A model generated the notes under the pieces. It saw nothing but the letters and a program-made list of their open reading frames with translations, was not told where the DNA came from and did not search any database. The position numbers and the translations under genes are program-made. Shown here piece by piece: positions 4,329 to 7,434 of a stretch of 7,434 nt of DNA (within the stretch, counting starts at the first letter, position 1; the number at the start of each line of letters is the position of its first letter). The stretch is from NCBI GenBank assembly GCA_016195205.1, contig JACQAB010000164.1, positions 1-7,434 of the forward strand. Reading direction: 5' to 3'. The stretch comes from Pseudomonadota bacterium (GTDB taxonomy: Bacteria > Pseudomonadota > Alphaproteobacteria > UBA9219 > RGZA01).

Positions 4329-5732
4329 TTATTCCCCCGTCGCAATCCGTTCCACCAGCTGCTGCACGGTGGGGATGAAGCCGTTCGCATAGAACGGGTC
4401 GGAGGCGAAGCGGTAGGCGTTATGGCCCGAGAACATCAGCTGCTTGTCGATGTCGCCGTCGTGGCTGATGTTCTGCAGGGTTTTCTGGATGCAGAAGCTG
4501 CGCGGATCGGGCTTGCGGCCGGTGGTGTTCTGCTCGTTGCAGCTCCAGTTAGAAAAGTTGCACGCCGAAAGGCAGCCCATGCAGGCGGTCTGGTCGGCCA
4601 GAATTTCGCGCTTCTTGTCGGCATCAACGAAAATCAGCGTGGAGTCGGGGGTGCGCATGGCCTCAACAAAGCCCCGCTGGATCCAGCCTTCGGCGCGTTC
4701 CTTGTCATGCGGCGTGACGAACACCGCGCGAGCACGGGCGGCGGGGCCGATCATCAGCTCAGCCGTATGTTCGCCCACGGCTTCCACCGAATAGGGAATC
4801 TGCCGTTCGGAACGCTGGGTGAGCTCCTGCATGAATTCATTCTTCACCGCCGAGGAATAGAATCCGGTGGGCGAGAAGTGATTCAAATACACATCGCCGT
4901 CTTTCAATTGCAGCAACCGCTTTTTCCAGGCGTTGGAAATAGGGCTTTCCTTGGTGAGCAGCGGGCGCGTGCCGAACTGGAAGGCGATGGGGCCGATTTC
5001 AGGATTGTCTAGCCAGTCTTTCCATTCCTTCAGCCACCACACCCCGCCCGCCATGACGATGGGGATTTTGTGCAGGCCAAAAGAGTTCATCAGCGCGCGC
5101 AGCGCCTTGACGCGCGGGTAGGGCGATTCCGGCTTCGCGGGATCTTCGGAATTCGACAAGCCATTATGTCCGCCGGCCAGCCACGGATCTTCATAGACCA
5201 CCGCGCCCAGCCATTCGGAAAATTTGTGATAGGCGCGCTTCCACAAGGCGTTGAAAGCGCGCGCCGACGAGACGATGGGATAATAATAGACGCCGAACTT
5301 GGCCGAAATTTCGGCGATGCGGTAGGGCATGCCCGCGCCGCAAGTGACGCCGTGGATGATACCTTTAGCCCCTTCCAGCACGCTTTTCAGCACGCGCTCG
5401 GCCGCGCCCATTTCCCACAGAATGTTCATGTGGATGCGGCCTTTGCCGTTGCTGCGCTCATGCGCGGTGCGGGCTTGGGTGATGCCGCCGGTGACGGCAT
5501 AGGCCACCAGCTCCTCGTGGCGCTCAACGCGGGTTCTGCCTTTATAGATTTGCGGAATGACGCGGCGCTGCGCGTCATAGCTGTCGGCATTCACGCCGGA
5601 GAAGGTTCCCACGCCGCCGGCCGCGGCCCAGGCGCCCGAGCTTTCGCCGTTGGAAATGGAAATGCCCTTACCGCCCTCGATGAGGGGCAAGACTTCACGG
5701 CCGGAGATAAGAAGCGGTTTTAAATTAATCAT
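4329..5732 (-). CDS. Nitronate monooxygenase-like FMN oxidoreductase with C-terminal Cys cluster
   Basis: A 467-residue TIM-barrel flavoprotein related to nitronate monooxygenase / 2-nitropropane dioxygenase; the true substrate is unknown. Barrel motifs include GVTCGAGMP (128-136), AGGHNG (186-191) with the His that serves as catalytic base in the family, and the FMN-phosphate motifs MAGGVW (227-232) and QFGTR (252-256). Typical members have 310-360 residues. The extra C-terminal part carries Cys384-x2-Cys387-x3-Cys391, then Cys398 and Cys414, a spacing suggestive of an iron-sulfur cluster as in 2,4-dienoyl-CoA reductase-type flavoenzymes (inference). With a cluster it might take electrons from a protein donor rather than act as a simple oxidase. 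The ATG at 5732 lies 4 nt from array F and lacks a Shine-Dalgarno. Confidence 0.88.
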   Translation of the reverse strand: MINLKPLLISGREVLPLIEGGKGISISNGESSGAWAAAGGVGTFSGVNADSYDAQRRVIPQIYKGRTRVERHEELVAYAVTGGITQARTAHERSNGKGRIHMNILWEMGAAERVLKSVLEGAKGIIHGVTCGAGMPYRIAEISAKFGVYYYPIVSSARAFNALWKRAYHKFSEWLGAVVYEDPWLAGGHNGLSNSEDPAKPESPYPRVKALRALMNSFGLHKIPIVMAGGVWWLKEWKDWLDNPEIGPIAFQFGTRPLLTKESPISNAWKKRLLQLKDGDVYLNHFSPTGFYSSAVKNEFMQELTQRSERQIPYSVEAVGEHTAELMIGPAARARAVFVTPHDKERAEGWIQRGFVEAMRTPDSTLIFVDADKKREILADQTACMGCLSACNFSNWSCNEQNTTGRKPDPRSFCIQKTLQNISHDGDIDKQLMFSGHNAYRFASDPFYANGFIPTVQQLVERIATGE

Positions 5733-5736
5733 TTCA

Positions 5737-5802
5737 GGTTCTGAGGTTCTAAGAGCAAATTCATTTTAACTAAGGACCTTAACACCTCAGAACCTTAGCA
5801 CC
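5737..5802. repeat. Inverted octamer array F between the MAPEG and flavoprotein genes
   Basis: The left arm holds two clear units, GGTTCTGA (5737-5744) and GGTTCTAA (5745-5752). The right arm holds four units of 8 nt (5771-5778, 5779-5786, 5787-5794, 5795-5802), including TCAGAACC and TTAGCACC, complementary to the left ones. The array ends 4 nt before the MAPEG stop and begins 4 nt from the flavoprotein ATG, so it fills almost the whole intergenic space. In the leftward transcript it forms a hairpin between the two genes. Confidence 0.85.
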
Positions 5803-5806
5803 TTTT

Positions 5807-6253
5807 CTACTGCCATACAAAAACACTGCGCACCAGTTGTACCAGACACAGCGCCAGCAGGGCCAGCAGCACCAAAACCCCCATCAGGAAGCCTTTATGA
5901 CGGGTTTTAGGGTCTTTGGTGTAGTCTATGGCGTACCAGATGCGGCTGATGGGCCAAAGCGTGCCAATGGCGGCGGCGATATCGTCGCGCGTGGACAGCG
6001 CCGCAATCCACAGCAGCGGCAGGAAGATGATAAGTTGCTCGAGTGTGTTCAGGTGGATGCGCACCCGGCGCTCGAAGTCGGGGTTGCCGGTCATGGTGGG
6101 CGGGTCGATCTGGTATTTCTTACGTGCGTGGCCCACGCGCACGGCAAAATATTGGTACAGCACCAGCGTCAGGATCGTCACCAGCCCGGTCCAGGGCCAG
6201 CCGAAAATGTTGAAATCGGGCAGGGCGCCTGCAGCAGGCGTGACATCGTCCAT
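5807..6253 (-). CDS. MAPEG-family membrane protein
   Basis: MAPEG proteins are four-helix inner-membrane proteins, some of which use glutathione; bacterial members mostly have no assigned substrate. This one has 148 residues, with hydrophobic helices at about 21-40, 73-88, 95-110 and 123-146. The diagnostic ERRVRIHLNTLEQLIIFLP segment (61-79) carries the Glu, Arg, Asn and second Glu typical of the glutathione-binding helix. The ATG at 6253 has AAAGG about 7 nt upstream. The flavoprotein gene follows on the same strand across array F. The divergent dehydratase gene shares the upstream region, where a 10-bp inverted repeat lies at 6276-6316. Confidence 0.9.
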   Translation of the reverse strand: MDDVTPAAGALPDFNIFGWPWTGLVTILTLVLYQYFAVRVGHARKKYQIDPPTMTGNPDFERRVRIHLNTLEQLIIFLPLLWIAALSTRDDIAAAIGTLWPISRIWYAIDYTKDPKTRHKGFLMGVLVLLALLALCLVQLVRSVFVWQ

Positions 6254-6275
6254 GGGATAGCCTTTAAACCGATTG

Positions 6276-6316
6276 AAAATTGAAGCTTTATTATTTTAAG
6301 AGTATTCTTCAATTTT
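6276..6316. promoter_or_regulatory. AT-rich 10-bp inverted repeat between divergent genes
   Basis: AAAATTGAAG (6276-6285) and CTTCAATTTT (6307-6316) are perfect complements separated by 21 nt of AT-rich DNA. The position, 23 nt upstream of the MAPEG ATG in a divergent region, and arm centres about 31 bp apart would suit binding of a dimeric regulator or a small hairpin. No regulator gene is nearby, so this is a candidate only. Confidence 0.4.
6280..6308 (+). promoter_or_regulatory. Possible promoter toward the dehydratase gene
   Basis: TTGAAG (6280-6285) and TATTCT (6303-6308) lie 17 bp apart, each matching 4 of 6 consensus positions. The hexamers overlap the 10-bp inverted repeat. A transcript from here would carry the nested palindromes at 6331-6457 as its leader. 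Weak evidence. Confidence 0.3.
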
Positions 6317-6330
6317 AGATAGGCCTAATT

Positions 6331-6457
6331 CCCCTCCCCTTGGGGGAGGGGTTAGGGGCGGGGTTCTATAAACGAAGTTACCCCTCACCAGCCAAAACTA
6401 AGACTTGGCTGAACCGCCAAGCCTAAGTTTTGGCAACCTCTCCCCCAAGGGGAGAGG
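6331..6457. repeat. Large G/C-tract palindromic element with nested insertion
   Basis: The left part is a hairpin, CCCCTCCCC (6331-6339) with GGGGAGGGG (6343-6351), continuing into GGTTAGGGGCGGGG. The right part mirrors it: CCCCTCACC (6381-6389) and, after an interruption, the hairpin CCTCTCCCC (6437-6445) with GGGGAGAGG (6449-6457). This is the 'CCCTCTCCCC / GGGTTAGGGTGAGGGG' kind of intergenic repeat seen in many proteobacteria (from memory). Tracts at 6342-6346, 6348-6351, 6355-6358 and 6360-6363, with loops of 1, 3 and 1 nt, also make a strong G-quadruplex motif. The element ends 8 nt before the GGAGG ribosome site of the dehydratase gene, so it would form most of that gene's leader. Confidence 0.85.
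6390..6434. repeat. 45-bp palindrome inserted in the right arm of the larger element
   Basis: The arms at 6391-6409 (GCCAAAACTAAGACTTGGC) and 6416-6434 are complementary at 17 of 19 positions around a 6-nt centre. The segment splits the outer repeat exactly where CCCCTCACC should continue into AACCTCTCCCC, as if a small palindromic element had inserted there. No target duplication longer than a few bases is evident. Confidence 0.7.
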
Positions 6458-6474
6458 AAAGTTTTGGAGGAGTG

Positions 6475-6777
6475 ATGACAACTATTCTTTCGCAATCTGA
6501 AGCTGAGAAGGCGCTTTCTTCCCTGCCGGGCTGGCAGCTTTCGCCCGATGGCAAGGGGATCGAAAAAAATTTCAAATTCAAGAATTTCAGCGAGGCGTTT
6601 GGCTTCATGACGCGCGTGTCGGTGAGCGCCGAGCAAATGAACCACCATCCGGAATGGAAGAATGTTTATAACCGGGTCGAAGTGCGCTTAAGCACGCATG
6701 ACGCCGGCGGGCTGACTGAGAAGGATATCAAGCTGGCGGAAGCAATGGAGAGGGTTCGTGGGTTCGTGGGTTCGTAG
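6475..6777 (+). CDS. phhB: Pterin-4a-carbinolamine dehydratase
   Basis: This enzyme dehydrates 4a-hydroxytetrahydropterin, recycling the pterin cofactor of aromatic amino-acid hydroxylases. The 100-residue protein shows the family signature clearly: MNHHPEW (55-61) with the active-site histidine pair, NVYNRVEVRLSTHD (63-76) with a further conserved His75, then GGLTEKDIKLA. No phenylalanine hydroxylase gene is in the window, so it may serve another pterin enzyme. An open frame extends up to 6430, but the ATG at 6475 has GGAGGAG immediately upstream and matches family starts. The last eight residues or so (RVRGFVGS) are encoded by octamer array H and look like an acquired tail; the stop TAG lies inside the array. 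Confidence 0.95.
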   Translation: MTTILSQSEAEKALSSLPGWQLSPDGKGIEKNFKFKNFSEAFGFMTRVSVSAEQMNHHPEWKNVYNRVEVRLSTHDAGGLTEKDIKLAEAMERVRGFVGS

Positions 6778-6827
6778 GTGCGAGGTTGTTTAACTACGAA
6801 ACCTCGAATCCCCGCATCCTCGAACCC
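6752..6827. repeat. Inverted octamer array H between convergent genes
   Basis: The left arm has three exact GGGTTCGT units (6752-6759, 6760-6767, 6768-6775), then AGGTGCGA (6776-6783). The right arm has four 8-nt units (6795-6802, 6803-6810, 6811-6818, 6819-6826), including CTCGAATC and CTCGAACC. Together they form a long imperfect hairpin with an AT-rich centre (TTTAAC). It contains the dehydratase stop codon and ends 1 nt from the stop codon of the convergent gene at 6828. A bidirectional terminator role is plausible. Confidence 0.9.
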
Positions 6828-7151
6828 TTAGGCGTCCCACTTCACCAGCAGCGGCAGATGGTCGTGGTCCAGGAAGCTGTTCTGCGCGTCGGCATAAAGG
6901 CGCAGGGCGCTGTCGGTCATCACCCCGCCGGTCTTTTCCTCAAACATCCTTTTCGATTTACGCACCAGTTCGGGCATGTTGTAACGCAGGCCCAGGTCCA
7001 GCAATTGTGCCGAAAAAGAGCGTCCCGGCAGGCCGGACCCATCATAGGATGCAGGCGCCGGTTTTTGCGCAGGGGCGTCCTGGCTGGGGCGCTGCAGGCG
7101 GATGCGGCGCGCGGCGGCGGGATGGGATGCGGGTTTGACGGGAAAAATCAT
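6828..7151 (-). CDS. Hypothetical protein
   Basis: A 107-residue protein I do not recognise. The first 40 residues or so are rich in Pro, Ala, Arg and Lys and probably disordered. From about residue 43 the sequence looks folded: GRSFSAQLLDLGLRYNMPELVRKSKRMFEE suggests two amphipathic helices, and ALRLYADAQNSFLDHDHLPLLVKWDA a further helix and a hydrophobic end. There is no signal peptide, membrane segment or cysteine. The ATG at 7151 is the furthest start; no convincing Shine-Dalgarno precedes it, so a later start near the folded part cannot be excluded. It converges on the pterin dehydratase gene across array H. Codon choice resembles its neighbours, which supports a real gene. Confidence 0.6.
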   Translation of the reverse strand: MIFPVKPASHPAAARRIRLQRPSQDAPAQKPAPASYDGSGLPGRSFSAQLLDLGLRYNMPELVRKSKRMFEEKTGGVMTDSALRLYADAQNSFLDHDHLPLLVKWDA

Positions 7152-7274
7152 GGCTGCACGACAGCAGAATTGTTTGCCCCTAAGCAGGCAAGAAGAATCG
7201 CATGTGGATTAATATGATTCGCGAAAACGGCAGGCTCAGGCTGCATCGGCCTATAAATCATGGATTCTGCGCTA

Positions 7275-7362
7275 GCCAAATCGCCGATCCGGCTATGAAG
7301 AAAGCGCCGGTCATAGTGGGGTTATGGCCAAGCTTTCTGAAGACGCCGGGCGGCGATTTGGC
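7275..7362. repeat. 88-bp imperfect palindrome in the terminal intergenic stretch
   Basis: GCCAAATCGCCG (7275-7286) and CGGCGATTTGGC (7351-7362) are perfect 12-bp complements. Inside, AGAAAGC and GCTTTCT also pair at the same register (the 12-bp step is equal on both sides), and GGTCATA with TATGGCC pair roughly. This gives a long interrupted stem like a structured RNA or a small non-coding mobile element. The surrounding 7152-7434 holds no gene I can support; a 5-bp hairpin TAGGG-TTT-CCCTA lies at 7372-7384. Confidence 0.55.
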
Positions 7363-7434
7363 CGCGCCCTTTAGGGTTTCCCTAGGATTTTGATGGGCGG
7401 CGTCAGCTTCGCTCGACGTGGGGCCTGCCACGCC

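Noticed and set aside
4422..5723. Two long rightward open frames (4422-5012 and 5070-5723)
   Set aside because: Both lie antisense to the flavoprotein gene, which has clear family motifs; they reflect high GC in third positions.
7202..7393. Rightward open frame of 63 codons at the window end
   Set aside because: There is no Shine-Dalgarno, no recognisable motif, and it spans the 88-bp palindrome, so structure explains the DNA better than coding.

Overview
The window looks like ordinary chromosome from an alphaproteobacterium. FzlA, a GST-like cell-division protein known only from that class, is the strongest marker. COQ7-type quinone hydroxylase, the 'LVLNAD..RPLSY' HNH protein and a DUF2892 protein fit the same origin. 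The order cannot be fixed from sequence alone. There are no phage genes, transposases, tRNAs, rRNAs or CRISPR arrays.

Layout: a 5'-truncated dsbB-like gene and coq7 run rightward (3-965). Five genes run leftward (962-3771): a small exported protein, a DUF2892 membrane protein, an HNH endonuclease, an alpha/beta-hydrolase and fzlA. A 344-bp intergenic region (3772-4115) holds a G-rich array, a nested palindrome and a promoter for a small rightward gene (4116-4322). Two leftward genes follow: a long nitronate-monooxygenase-like flavoprotein with a C-terminal cysteine cluster, and a MAPEG protein (4329-6253). A divergent region (6254-6474) full of palindromes leads into a pterin-carbinolamine dehydratase (6475-6777). 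That gene converges on an unrecognised leftward gene (6828-7151). The last 283 bp hold no convincing gene but contain an 88-bp imperfect palindrome. The genes are mainly housekeeping and redox functions and do not form one pathway.

The unusual feature lies between the genes. Most intergenic junctions are filled by short tandem arrays of 7- or 8-nt units. Usually a G-rich arm of about four units is followed by a C-rich arm of about four roughly complementary units. Unit sequence differs from locus to locus, but the design is constant: octamers close to GGTTCGNA at 327-398, 3024-3103, 5737-5802 and 6752-6827; heptamers GGCGTTA at 1601-1666; one-armed GGGGCTRA arrays at 2286-2310 and 3772-3801. 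The arrays run from stop codon to start codon, supply C-terminal tails to some proteins, and sit where the next gene lacks a Shine-Dalgarno sequence. Two larger palindromes (3874-3966, 6331-6457) each appear to have a second palindrome inserted inside them. The hydrolase gene carries what looks like an in-frame palindromic insertion.
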